A stretch of DNA of 64,000 nt from Actinomadura opuntiae (lineage in GTDB: Bacteria; Actinomycetota; Actinomycetes; Streptosporangiales; Streptosporangiaceae). Where the stretch lies: NCBI RefSeq assembly GCF_030283205.1, contig NZ_JASNWF010000017.1, forward strand, positions 186,001 through 250,000. Reading direction: 5' to 3'. The translations under genes were made by a program, and so were the position numbers. Shown in pieces: positions 1-6,402 of this stretch (position 1 is the first letter of the stretch; each line of letters starts with the position of its first letter). The notes beneath the pieces were generated by a model. It saw only the letters and a list, made by a program, of their open reading frames with translations, was not told where the DNA came from and did no database searches.

Positions 1-1
1 C

Positions 2-982
2 CTGGCCGGGGAGTCGCTCGGCACGGTCACCGCCGACCTGTGCGACACCGGCGAGCCGCTGGAGGAGGCGCTCAGCGTCGTGCTCAGCGGCCGGGCGCCG
101 CGCGAGGTGGAGGTGGAGGCGAACGGGTCGGTCATGCAGCTGCGGACGATCCCGCTGGTCGTCGGCGGCACCCGGATCGGCGCGATCGTGCTGTGCCGGG
201 ACGTCACCGAGCTGCGCTGGCGCGACCGGGAGCTGATGACCAAGGACGCCACCATCCGGGAGATCCACCACCGGGTGAAGAACAACCTGCAGACGGTCGC
301 GGCGCTGCTGCGGCTCCAGGCGCGCCGCCTGCAGATCCCCGAGGGGCGGGCGGCGCTGGACGAGGCGGTCCGCCGCGTCGGGTCGATCGCGATCGTGCAC
401 GAGACGCTGTCGCACACCCCGGACGAGCTGATCGACTTCGACGACATCGCGGACCGGGTGATCACGATGGCGGGGGAGGTGTCCACCCCGGAGACCAAGG
501 TCGTGCCGAAGCGGTCCGGCAGCTTCGGCGTGCTGCCCGCCGAGATCGCGACGCCGCTGGCGATGGCGCTGACCGAGCTGCTGCAGAACGCGCTGGAGCA
601 CGGCCTCGCCAACCGGTTCGGCACGCTGGAGGTCGTCGCGCACCGCTACGGCGAGGGGGTGGCGCCGAGCGAGCCGGCGGGCGTCCGGGTCTGGGGGGAG
701 TGGCCCGACTCCGGCGCGGACGAGCCGCACGCCCCGGAGCAGGCCCCGCGCGGGCCGGGCGACGGTCCCCGCCTCGTCGCGGTCGTCGCCGACGACGGCG
801 TCGGCCTGCCGCCGGACTTCGACGTGGAGAGCAGCAACAGCCTCGGCCTGCAGATCGTCCGGACCCTGATCGTCGGCGAGCTCGGCGGCAGCCTCGACTT
901 CCGCGGCCGCCCGGGCGGCGGCACCGAGGTCACCGTGGACGTGCCGCTCGACCACACCAACCGCTCCGGCCCGCGCGCCTGA
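2..982 (+). CDS. PdtaS-like sensor histidine kinase, 5' truncated
   Basis: The gene enters from outside the window; its reading frame is open from base 2, so the N-terminus is missing and the internal GTG at 80 is not the true start. What remains is the end of a PAS-like sensor segment (to about base 225), then an HisKA_2-type dimerisation and phosphoacceptor segment with the EIHHRVKNNLQT motif near base 260, and an HATPase_c domain with an N-box near base 570 and a DDGVGL G1 box near base 790. This H-box is typical of the PdtaS/HWE-related kinases. A PdtaS-type kinase lies beside whiB1 in mycobacteria as well, which supports the assignment. It converges on whiB1. Confidence 0.9.
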   Translation: MAGESLGTVTADLCDTGEPLEEALSVVLSGRAPREVEVEANGSVMQLRTIPLVVGGTRIGAIVLCRDVTELRWRDRELMTKDATIREIHHRVKNNLQTVAALLRLQARRLQIPEGRAALDEAVRRVGSIAIVHETLSHTPDELIDFDDIADRVITMAGEVSTPETKVVPKRSGSFGVLPAEIATPLAMALTELLQNALEHGLANRFGTLEVVAHRYGEGVAPSEPAGVRVWGEWPDSGADEPHAPEQAPRGPGDGPRLVAVVADDGVGLPPDFDVESSNSLGLQIVRTLIVGELGGSLDFRGRPGGGTEVTVDVPLDHTNRSGPRA

Positions 983-1122
983 CCGCGGCGCGCGTCCGGG
1001 CGGGACGGCCGGGACCCCCGGGAAAGGCCGACGGCGCCGCTTTCCGGCCCCGGGGGGTTCGGATGCGGCGCCGTTGGACGGAGCGGGGGTCTGGACGGAG
1101 CGTGTCCAAATGGAGCGGGGTC

Positions 1123-1383
1123 TTACAGGCCGGCGTTGGCGCGGGCCCGGGCGCGGCTGGCGCGGCGCTTGAGGGCGCGGCGCTCGTCCTCGCCCATCCC
1201 GCCCCAGACGCCCGAGTCCTGGCCGGACTCCAGCGCCCAGCGCAGGCACGCGTCGGTGACGTCGCAACGCCGGCAAACCTGCTTGGCCTCTTCGATCTGC
1301 AGGATCGCGGGCCCGGTGTTGCCGATCGGGAAGAACAGCTCGGGGTCCACGTCACGGCAGGCAGCGCGGTGGCGCCAGTCCAT
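1123..1383 (-). CDS. whiB1: WhiB-family iron-sulfur transcription factor, WhiB1 type
   Basis: An 86-residue protein carrying the four cysteines of the family (C9, C37, C40, C46) that bind a [4Fe-4S] cluster, the GVWGG turn, and a basic ERRALKRR tail that contacts DNA. The MDWRH start and overall sequence closely resemble mycobacterial WhiB1, an essential partner of the primary sigma factor that responds to nitric oxide. The start at 1383 is chosen because AAGGAG lies 8 bases upstream and the family begins here; an in-frame ATG 19 codons upstream has no such support. About 295 bp of upstream DNA before the lipid-kinase stop holds a perfect 22-bp inverted repeat and a CRP-like site (listed separately). 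Confidence 0.96.
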   Translation of the reverse strand: MDWRHRAACRDVDPELFFPIGNTGPAILQIEEAKQVCRRCDVTDACLRWALESGQDSGVWGGMGEDERRALKRRASRARARANAGL

Positions 1384-1584
1384 GCGGTCCACTCCTTCGT
1401 CAGGTGGTGCGAGACACTCCACGTTTGTGAACGGCTTCACATGTCGCGAACGCCCGGAGCGGCGGTGGCCGGCGATCCAGGGGTCGTTGTTCCGCGGCGC
1501 TGCGAGCAGGAGGCGGACGACGTTGGGGCCCCTGTCGGCTGGCGCACTACGAGCGTTTCAGCCGGGTACGGGCAGACGCAAGAC

Positions 1585-1606
1585 CTTTGAGAAGGGATTC
1601 TCAAAG
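1585..1606. promoter_or_regulatory. 22-bp perfect inverted repeat upstream of whiB1
   Basis: CTTTGAGAA, a GGGA centre, then TTCTCAAAG: two perfectly complementary 9-base arms, about 200 bp upstream of the whiB1 start. It is AT-rich against a GC-rich background and lies next to the CRP-like site, so an operator seems more likely than a terminator, although it also lies downstream of the lipid-kinase gene. Confidence 0.6.
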
Positions 1607-1610
1607 TATG

Positions 1611-1630
1611 GGTGTCGCATGTGTCACACC
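1611..1630 (-). promoter_or_regulatory. CRP/Cmr-like site upstream of whiB1
   Basis: On the minus strand GGTGT and ACACC flank an imperfect 20-bp palindrome that contains TGTGA-N6-CGACA, close to the CRP consensus TGTGA-N6-TCACA in its left half. whiB1 of Mycobacterium tuberculosis is controlled by the cAMP receptor protein Rv3676, so the same control is plausible here. The right half is degenerate. Confidence 0.45.
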
Positions 1631-1678
1631 TGTGGGTCGGCCGTGTTACTTGGCTCTCAGCATGGCGTGACGCCGGTC

Positions 1679-2620
1679 TCAGATGAGGATGCGGACCGCC
1701 TTCGGCACCGAGCGGAACGTCACGCAGCGCTGTTCTCCGAGGTAGTCGCCGTCCAGCTGAAAGGCGACCGGGCGGGACGCGCGCAGGGTGACCTCCGCCG
1801 CGTCGTGCACGTTCACCACGTGCCGTCCCTGCACGGGCCGGGCGCGCACCAGCATCATCTGCCCGAGCGCGCCGAGGATCGGTCCGGCGTCCATGGAACG
1901 CATCCCGAACACGTCCAGCCCGCGGGCGAAGTTCGCCTTCGGACTCGGATTCACCGGCATACGGCCCATGAAAGTCCACGGCGCGGTATTCGACACGAAC
2001 GCCAGGAACAGGCCCGATTTCGGGGGGCGTCCCGGCACTTCCAGCGTGAGGGCCGGACGGCGCCGATCCGTGCCCGCGAAGAAATGGCGGATCGCGGCCC
2101 GCACGTACAGTGACGGATCGGCCTTCGCGCCCGCGCCGCGGCGCCGTTCCACCTCCCGGACGACCTCCGCGTCCAGCCCCACGCCCGCGTTGAAGGTGAA
2201 GTAGCGCTCCACGCCGTCGGGCAGGCACGCCGCCCCCAGCCCGACCGTCCGGTAGCGCCCGGCGCGCAGCGCCTCCAGCACCGCCTTCGTCGCGCCGATC
2301 GGGTCGTTGGGCAGCCCGAGCGCGCGGGCGAACACGTTGGCGCTGCCGGACGGCAGCACCGCCAGCGCCGGCAGGTCGGGCGACGGGCCGTCGGCGAGCA
2401 GGCCGTTCACCGCCTCGTTCACGGTGCCGTCGCCGCCGAGCGCGATCACCGCGTCGTAGCCCTCGACGGCGGCCAGCCGGGCCAGTTCGGTGGCGTGGCC
2501 GCGGTGCGCGGTCTCGGCGATCTCGAGGTCGAGGTCGCCGGTGAAGGCCCGCACCAGGATGTCGCGGGCCCGCCGGGAGGTGGAGGTCGCCTTGGGGTTG
2601 GCGATGAGCATGGCGCGCAC
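1679..2620 (-). CDS. Diacylglycerol/sphingosine kinase family lipid kinase
   Basis: A 313-residue protein with the DAGK catalytic signature: an N-terminal LIANPKAT segment, GGDGTVNEA at residues 62-70 (nucleotide loop), and LPSGSANVFARALG near residue 90, followed by the C-terminal beta-sandwich region of the family. Such enzymes phosphorylate diacylglycerol or related lipids at the inner membrane face; the substrate cannot be told from sequence. A GTG start at 2620 is preferred because TACGCT lies six bases upstream, the pattern of a leaderless promoter; an ATG three codons later is the alternative. It is divergent from the small membrane protein gene at 2719. Confidence 0.88.
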   Translation of the reverse strand: MRAMLIANPKATSTSRRARDILVRAFTGDLDLEIAETAHRGHATELARLAAVEGYDAVIALGGDGTVNEAVNGLLADGPSPDLPALAVLPSGSANVFARALGLPNDPIGATKAVLEALRAGRYRTVGLGAACLPDGVERYFTFNAGVGLDAEVVREVERRRGAGAKADPSLYVRAAIRHFFAGTDRRRPALTLEVPGRPPKSGLFLAFVSNTAPWTFMGRMPVNPSPKANFARGLDVFGMRSMDAGPILGALGQMMLVRARPVQGRHVVNVHDAAEVTLRASRPVAFQLDGDYLGEQRCVTFRSVPKAVRILI

Positions 2621-2626
2621 GGCGCC

Positions 2627-2632
2627 AGCGTA
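2627..2632 (-). promoter_or_regulatory. -10 element of a leaderless promoter (lipid kinase)
   Basis: TACGCT on the minus strand, followed by six bases and the GTG start codon. There is no Shine-Dalgarno sequence. This matches the TANNNT-N6/7-RTG pattern of actinobacterial leaderless genes. Confidence 0.5.
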
Positions 2633-2647
2633 TCGAGGGTTGCGGGC

Positions 2648-2693
2648 GGGTTCGCCCGCGCGTCGGGCACGGGTTCGCCCGCGCGTCGGGCAC
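2648..2693. repeat. Perfect 23-bp tandem duplication
   Basis: Two exact, adjacent copies of a 23-base unit beginning GGGTTCGCCC (2648-2670 and 2671-2693). They lie between the divergent leaderless promoters of the lipid kinase and the membrane protein, where the upstream promoter regions would be. Confidence 0.9.
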
Positions 2694-2706
2694 GGCCGCG
2701 GCCGAG

Positions 2707-2712
2707 TAGGGT
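2707..2712 (+). promoter_or_regulatory. -10 element of a leaderless promoter (membrane protein)
   Basis: TAGGGT followed by six bases and the GTG start at 2719, with no ribosome binding site. Transcription would begin at or beside the start codon. Confidence 0.5.
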
Positions 2713-2718
2713 TTCGGT

Positions 2719-3249
2719 GTGACCGATCGTCCCATCACCGTGCGGGCCGCCGCCGCCCTGGAGGGCGCGGAGGGCCTCGGCGCCGTCGCGTTCGGCGTCT
2801 ACACCGGCGTGGAGACCGCGTCCGGCGCCGCCGTCGACCCGGTGAGCGCGATCGGCGTGACCGTCCTCGCCCTCGCCGGCGGGCTGGGCATGCTCGCCTG
2901 CGCCCGCGGGCTGCTGCGCGCGGCCCAGTGGAGCCGCGCCCCGACGGTGCTGACGCAGCTGTTCTCGCTGCCGGTCGCCTGGTCGCTGTGGCAGAGCGAC
3001 CAGCCCGCCTACGCCGTGCCGATGGGCGTGGCCGCCGTGCTCGCGCTGGTCACGGTGCTGAGCCCGCCGAGCACCGCCTGGCTCGTGGAGGACCACGAGG
3101 AGGACGACGAGCCCGCGGACTCCGGCCCCGCCCGCCGGACGCCCGCCGCCGCGGAGGAGCCGCGTCCCAGGGACGACCGCTCCCTCGGGCAGAAGCTCAT
3201 GGACCGCCTGAAGGAGCAGCCCACCAAGGGCACCTCCGCCAAGAACTGA
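2719..3249 (+). CDS. Small integral membrane protein of unknown function
   Basis: A 176-residue protein with three or four hydrophobic stretches (roughly residues 20-30, 43-68, 78-92 and 98-115) followed by a hydrophilic, acidic then basic tail of about 55 residues ending in a Lys-rich stretch. I do not recognise the family beyond the general actinobacterial integral membrane proteins that share this layout. The GTG start has no ribosome binding site but follows TAGGGT by six bases, so a leaderless transcript is likely. A 15-bp GC hairpin follows the stop and separates it from the convergent sigma factor gene. Confidence 0.75.
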   Translation: MTDRPITVRAAAALEGAEGLGAVAFGVYTGVETASGAAVDPVSAIGVTVLALAGGLGMLACARGLLRAAQWSRAPTVLTQLFSLPVAWSLWQSDQPAYAVPMGVAAVLALVTVLSPPSTAWLVEDHEEDDEPADSGPARRTPAAAEEPRPRDDRSLGQKLMDRLKEQPTKGTSAKN

Positions 3250-3262
3250 CCAGCGATCGACG

Positions 3263-3299
3263 CGAAGGGCCCCGGGGAGAGCGTCCCCGGGGCCCTTCG
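3263..3299. terminator. Bidirectional hairpin terminator
   Basis: A 15-bp perfect stem (CGAAGGGCCCCGGGG with its complement) around a 7-base loop, between the convergent membrane-protein and sigma-factor genes. Confidence 0.85.
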
Positions 3300-3306
3300 G
3301 CGTTGT

Positions 3307-4119
3307 CTACTCGTCGGCGGTCAGGCCTTCGCGCAGCTGCGCGAGCGTGCGGGCCAACAGCCGCGACACGTGCATCTGCGAGATGCCGAGCTCCGCGGCG
3401 ATCTGCGACTGCGTCATGTTGCCGAAGAACCGCAGCAGCAGGATCTTCTTCTCCCGCGCGGGCAACTTCTCCAGCAGCGGCTTGAGGGACTCGCGGTACT
3501 CCACGCCCTCCAGCGACTCGTCGATCATGCCGAGCGAGTCGGCCACGGCGGGCGCGTCCTCGTCGCCGGAGTCGGGCGCGTCGAGCGACACCGTGGAGTA
3601 GGCGTTCGCCGACTCCAGGCCCTCGAGCACCTCCTCCTCGCTCATCTGCAGGTGCGCGGCCAGCTCGCTGACCGTCGGCGCCCGGCCCTCGCGCTGCGCG
3701 AGGTCGCTGATCGCCTTGGTCAGCGACAGCTTCAGCTCCTGGAGCCGGCGCGGCACCCGGACCGCCCAGCCCTTGTCGCGGAAGTGCCGCTTGATCTCCC
3801 CGACGATCGTGGGCGTGGCGTAGGTGGAGAACTCCACGCCGCGCTCCAGGTCGAACCGGTCGATCGACTTGATCAGCCCGATGGTGGCGACCTGGATCAG
3901 GTCGTCCAGCCACTCGCCGCGGTTGCGGAAGCGCCGGGCCAGGTACTCCACCAGGGGCAGGTGCAGCTCGACGAGCTGGTCGCGGATGCGCTGCCGCTCC
4001 GGGTCGCCCGGGGGCAGCTCGGCGAGGCGCTCGAACAGGGCGCGCGCCCGCGCGCGGTCCGGTACGCCGCTTTCGGACCGCTCGTTGCTCGCGCCGGCGA
4101 TGGTCGTCTTCTCCGTCAC
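3307..4119 (-). CDS. SigB/SigF/SigG-family RNA polymerase sigma factor
   Basis: A 270-residue group 3 sigma factor. Region 2 covers about residues 45-115 with DDLIQVATIGLIKSIDRFD (72-90) and the FSTYATPTIVGEIKRHFRDKGW core; region 3 follows RVPRRLQEL (121-129); region 4 has a helix-turn-helix at 237-262 (QSQIAAELGISQMHVSRLL). The GTG start overlaps the stop of the upstream rsbW-like gene in a GTGA motif, so translation is coupled. Known relatives respond to general or osmotic stress and development and are held inactive by the RsbW-like kinase. A stable terminator follows the stop. Confidence 0.94.
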   Translation of the reverse strand: MTEKTTIAGASNERSESGVPDRARARALFERLAELPPGDPERQRIRDQLVELHLPLVEYLARRFRNRGEWLDDLIQVATIGLIKSIDRFDLERGVEFSTYATPTIVGEIKRHFRDKGWAVRVPRRLQELKLSLTKAISDLAQREGRAPTVSELAAHLQMSEEEVLEGLESANAYSTVSLDAPDSGDEDAPAVADSLGMIDESLEGVEYRESLKPLLEKLPAREKKILLLRFFGNMTQSQIAAELGISQMHVSRLLARTLAQLREGLTADE

Positions 4120-4541
4120 GGGGCCCCCGTACCGCGCCGCTTCTGCAGCGTCACGGTCACCCGGTCGTCCGCGCCGATCTGGGCGTCGACCTCGCCGGCC
4201 AGCGACGACAGGACGGTCCAGGCGAAGGTGTCGCGGCTGGGCTCCTGGCCGTCCACGGTGAGCACCGACACCGAGATGCGCATCGCCTCCCCGGTGAGCT
4301 CGAACTCGCACGACAGGTCCGTCCCGGGGACGGCCTGGGAGAGCAGCATCGCGCACGCCTCGTCGACCGCGATGCGCAGGTCCTCTATCTCGTCCAGTGT
4401 GAAGTCCAGCCTGGCGGCCAGCCCCGCGGTGGCGGTTCTGAGCACCGACAGGTAGGCGCTCGCGGCGGGCAGCTTCACTGTCACCACGTCGCGCACGGAC
4501 AACTGGGTGCTGGCAGGCATGGCAGCGGTTTCCTCGGTCAC
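4116..4541 (-). CDS. RsbW-like anti-sigma factor (HATPase_c)
   Basis: A 141-residue GHKL ATPase-fold protein of the RsbW/UsfX class; the segment around LDEIEDLRIAVDEACAML is the N-box region. Proteins of this family bind their cognate sigma factor and phosphorylate an anti-anti-sigma antagonist. The GTG start at 4541 is chosen because GAGGGAG lies 4-5 bases upstream; earlier in-frame starts lack support. It is directly upstream of, and overlaps by four bases, the SigF-like gene, the usual operon for this partner-switching module. No antagonist gene (RsbV-like) is nearby. Confidence 0.9.
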   Translation of the reverse strand: MTEETAAMPASTQLSVRDVVTVKLPAASAYLSVLRTATAGLAARLDFTLDEIEDLRIAVDEACAMLLSQAVPGTDLSCEFELTGEAMRISVSVLTVDGQEPSRDTFAWTVLSSLAGEVDAQIGADDRVTVTLQKRRGTGAP

Positions 4542-4647
4542 GTCACTCCCTCGCAGGATGGTCCCGCTGCTTCCGAAACTACCGCCTGCGGAGCCCACTG
4601 CGAGACTTCGCCGCGCACAGGTTTCGTCCGGTTGGCCGACTATTGAC

Positions 4648-4668
4648 TATATGACTTGGTCTCTAGAT
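4648..4668 (+). promoter_or_regulatory. Operator-like box A upstream of the PhyH gene
   Basis: A 21-bp box holding ATGACTTG (4651-4658) and TCTAGAT (4662-4668). 17 or more of its 21 positions match box B at 6382-6402 read on the other strand. It overlaps a possible -35 (TTGACT, 4643-4648) and ends at the -10 TAGGTT (4668-4673) of the PhyH promoter. It is the likely target of the GntR regulator encoded at 12397. Confidence 0.6.
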
Positions 4669-4673
4669 AGGTT
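4668..4673 (+). promoter_or_regulatory. -10 element of a leaderless promoter (PhyH gene)
   Basis: TAGGTT followed by six bases and the ATG at 4680, with no Shine-Dalgarno sequence. A TTGACT lies 19 bases upstream as a possible -35. Confidence 0.5.
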
Positions 4674-4679
4674 GCCGCC

Positions 4680-5441
4680 ATGGATCCCATGGAGAAGTAC
4701 GAGGCCGACGGGTACGCGATCTTCCGGGACGTGCTGGACCCCGATCTGGTCGCCGAGGCGGACGGGCACGTCCGCTGGCTGCAGGAACGCCATCCGGGGC
4801 GCAGCGGCGAGGATCTGTCGACCGAGCTGGTGGCCCGCGACCCCTTCTGGGTACGGCTTGTCGCCGACGACCGGCTCCTCGACGTCGCCGAGCGGTTCAT
4901 CGGCCCGGACATCGCGCTGTTCGCCTCGCACTACATCGCCAAGCCGCCGCGCACCGGCAAGGCCGTCCGCTGGCACCAGGACGGGGCGTTCTGGCCGCTG
5001 GACCCGATGCGGGTCGTCACGCTGTGGCTCGCGGTGGACCATTCGACGCCGGAGAACGGCTGCCTGCGCGTCATCCCGGGCTCGCACCGTGAGGAACTTC
5101 ACGGCGTCCGCGAGCTCGACGGCGACGACGCGGTCTTCAACGTGGAGAGCGACGTCGCCGTGGACGAGTCGCGGGCCGTCGACATGGTGCTGCGGCCCGG
5201 CGACGTGGAGGTCCACCACCCGGGGATCATGCACGGCAGCAACGCCAACACCTCCCCGTACCGGCGCTGCGGCTTGACGATCCGCTACATCCCGACCTCG
5301 ACCCGGATCACCGCCGAGCCGCAGCCGTTCCCGAGCGCGCTGCTGCTGCGCGGCGAGCCCGGCGTCAACGCCTACCAGCCCATGCCCCGCTACGTGGAGG
5401 GCGAGCACTACCCGTTCAGGGGCTCGGCGGCCTGGGCGTGA
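4680..5441 (+). CDS. Phytanoyl-CoA dioxygenase (PhyH) family protein
   Basis: A 253-residue Fe(II)/2-oxoglutarate-dependent dioxygenase-like protein. The iron triad can be read as H99 and D101 (WHQDG) with H185 (IMHGSNAN), and Arg near 195-196 would bind 2-oxoglutarate. Family members hydroxylate small molecules, including but not limited to acyl-CoAs; the substrate here is unknown, and the sugar-locus setting suggests a sugar-derived or modified substrate. The ATG at 4680 suits a leaderless transcript; a second ATG is three codons on. The last 34 bases overlap the end of the convergent KDG kinase gene. Box A in its promoter ties it to the GntR regulon. Confidence 0.88.
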   Translation: MDPMEKYEADGYAIFRDVLDPDLVAEADGHVRWLQERHPGRSGEDLSTELVARDPFWVRLVADDRLLDVAERFIGPDIALFASHYIAKPPRTGKAVRWHQDGAFWPLDPMRVVTLWLAVDHSTPENGCLRVIPGSHREELHGVRELDGDDAVFNVESDVAVDESRAVDMVLRPGDVEVHHPGIMHGSNANTSPYRRCGLTIRYIPTSTRITAEPQPFPSALLLRGEPGVNAYQPMPRYVEGEHYPFRGSAAWA

Positions 5442-6367
5442 CGGTCCGGGCCGCCGGGCGGGGGAAGGAGGGCGCCCGGGTGGCCGATCACCTCGGCGGC
5501 CAGCCGGGCGCCCTCCTCGGCGGCGGCGCGCCGGCCCGCGCCGGCCAGGCGCGCCGCCAGGTAGGCGCCGTTGAACGCGTCGCCCGCCGCCGTGGTGTCG
5601 ACGACCCGCACGTCCGGCACGGCGGGGACCGCCTCCATGGAGTCGTGGTCGGCGATGACGCAGCCCTCGGCGCCCAGCTTGACGACGATCTCCGGGACGC
5701 CGGCGTCCCGGAGCCGTTCCACGCACGCCCGCGCGGACCCGTCGCCGTGCACCAGCCGGTCGTCGTCCAGGGACGGCAGCGCGATGTCGGTGTGCGCCAG
5801 CACCGCGGCGGCGGCCGCGGCCGCCGCGCCGGGGGAGGGCCAGCCCGCCGGCCGGTGGTTGCCGTCGTAGGCGACCAGCCCGCCGCGCCGCCGGGTCTCG
5901 GCCAGCACGTCCGCCAGCCGGGCGCGGGCCTCCGCGGAGATGATCGACAGGGTGATCCCCGACAGGTAGACCAGGTCGTGGCCGGCGATCGCCGCGTCGA
6001 GGGAGGCGGGCTGGTCCGGGCCGAACAGCCCGCGCGCCGGCGACTCGCTCCGGTAGTGCTGGAAGGTCCGCTCGCCGCGCGTGTCGGTGCGGATCAGGTA
6101 GAGCCCGGCCCGTCCGCCTGGCCGTACCCGGGCGTACGCGTCGCCGACGCCGTGGGCGCGCCACCGCTCGCGCATCTCGGCGCTGTACGGGTCGTCGCCG
6201 GTGATCGTGACGAACTGGACGTCCAGCGCGCCGGGCGCGGCGCTGCGGGCGAGGTAGGCGGCGGTGTTGAGGACGTCGCCGGCGTAGCCCAGCGCGAGCC
6301 GGTCCGCCGCCAGGTGACGTAGTTCGATCATGCATTCGCCGATGAGGGCGACCCGGTGAACCTTCAC
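5408..6367 (-). CDS. kdgK: 2-dehydro-3-deoxygluconokinase (PfkB/ribokinase family)
   Basis: A 319-residue PfkB-family sugar kinase whose sequence follows bacterial KDG kinases: VALIGECMIEL at the start, TGDDPYSAEM, the LYLIRTDTRGERTFQHYRSESPARG segment, YLSGITLSII, and the C-terminal DTTAAGDAFNGAY anion hole with the catalytic Asp. It would phosphorylate 2-keto-3-deoxygluconate or a close relative to the 6-phosphate. The GTG at 6367 is chosen over upstream TTG/GTG codons because the family begins there and TATCGT lies seven bases upstream, suggesting a leaderless mRNA. It faces away from the secreted propeller gene at 6403, with operator box B between them. Confidence 0.9.
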   Translation of the reverse strand: MKVHRVALIGECMIELRHLAADRLALGYAGDVLNTAAYLARSAAPGALDVQFVTITGDDPYSAEMRERWRAHGVGDAYARVRPGGRAGLYLIRTDTRGERTFQHYRSESPARGLFGPDQPASLDAAIAGHDLVYLSGITLSIISAEARARLADVLAETRRRGGLVAYDGNHRPAGWPSPGAAAAAAAAVLAHTDIALPSLDDDRLVHGDGSARACVERLRDAGVPEIVVKLGAEGCVIADHDSMEAVPAVPDVRVVDTTAAGDAFNGAYLAARLAGAGRRAAAEEGARLAAEVIGHPGALLPPPGGPDRHAQAAEPLNG

Positions 6368-6374
6368 GGGCAGC

Positions 6375-6380
6375 ACGATA
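6375..6380 (-). promoter_or_regulatory. -10 element of a leaderless promoter (KDG kinase)
   Basis: TATCGT on the minus strand, seven bases before the GTG start. Operator-like box B begins two bases upstream and would cover the -35 region. Confidence 0.5.
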
Positions 6381-6381
6381 C

Positions 6382-6402
6382 ATCTAGACAACAAGTCATC
6401 TA
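6382..6402 (-). promoter_or_regulatory. Operator-like box B between kdgK and the propeller gene
   Basis: Read on the minus strand, a 21-bp box with ATGACTTG and TCTAGAT in the same order and spacing as box A. It fills the intergenic space from the kdgK -10 region to the base before the ATG at 6403, so one site could control both divergent genes. Confidence 0.65.

Noticed and set aside
983..1122. Terminator between the PdtaS-like kinase and whiB1
   Set aside because: Several GC-rich partial inverted repeats can be drawn (GGAAAG/CTTTCC with CCCCCGG/CCGGGGGG), but with mismatches and uncertain pairing, so no single hairpin is called.
1384..1440. 19-codon N-terminal extension of WhiB1
   Set aside because: The WhiB1 family begins at MDWRH, and the AAGGAG site is placed for the downstream ATG.
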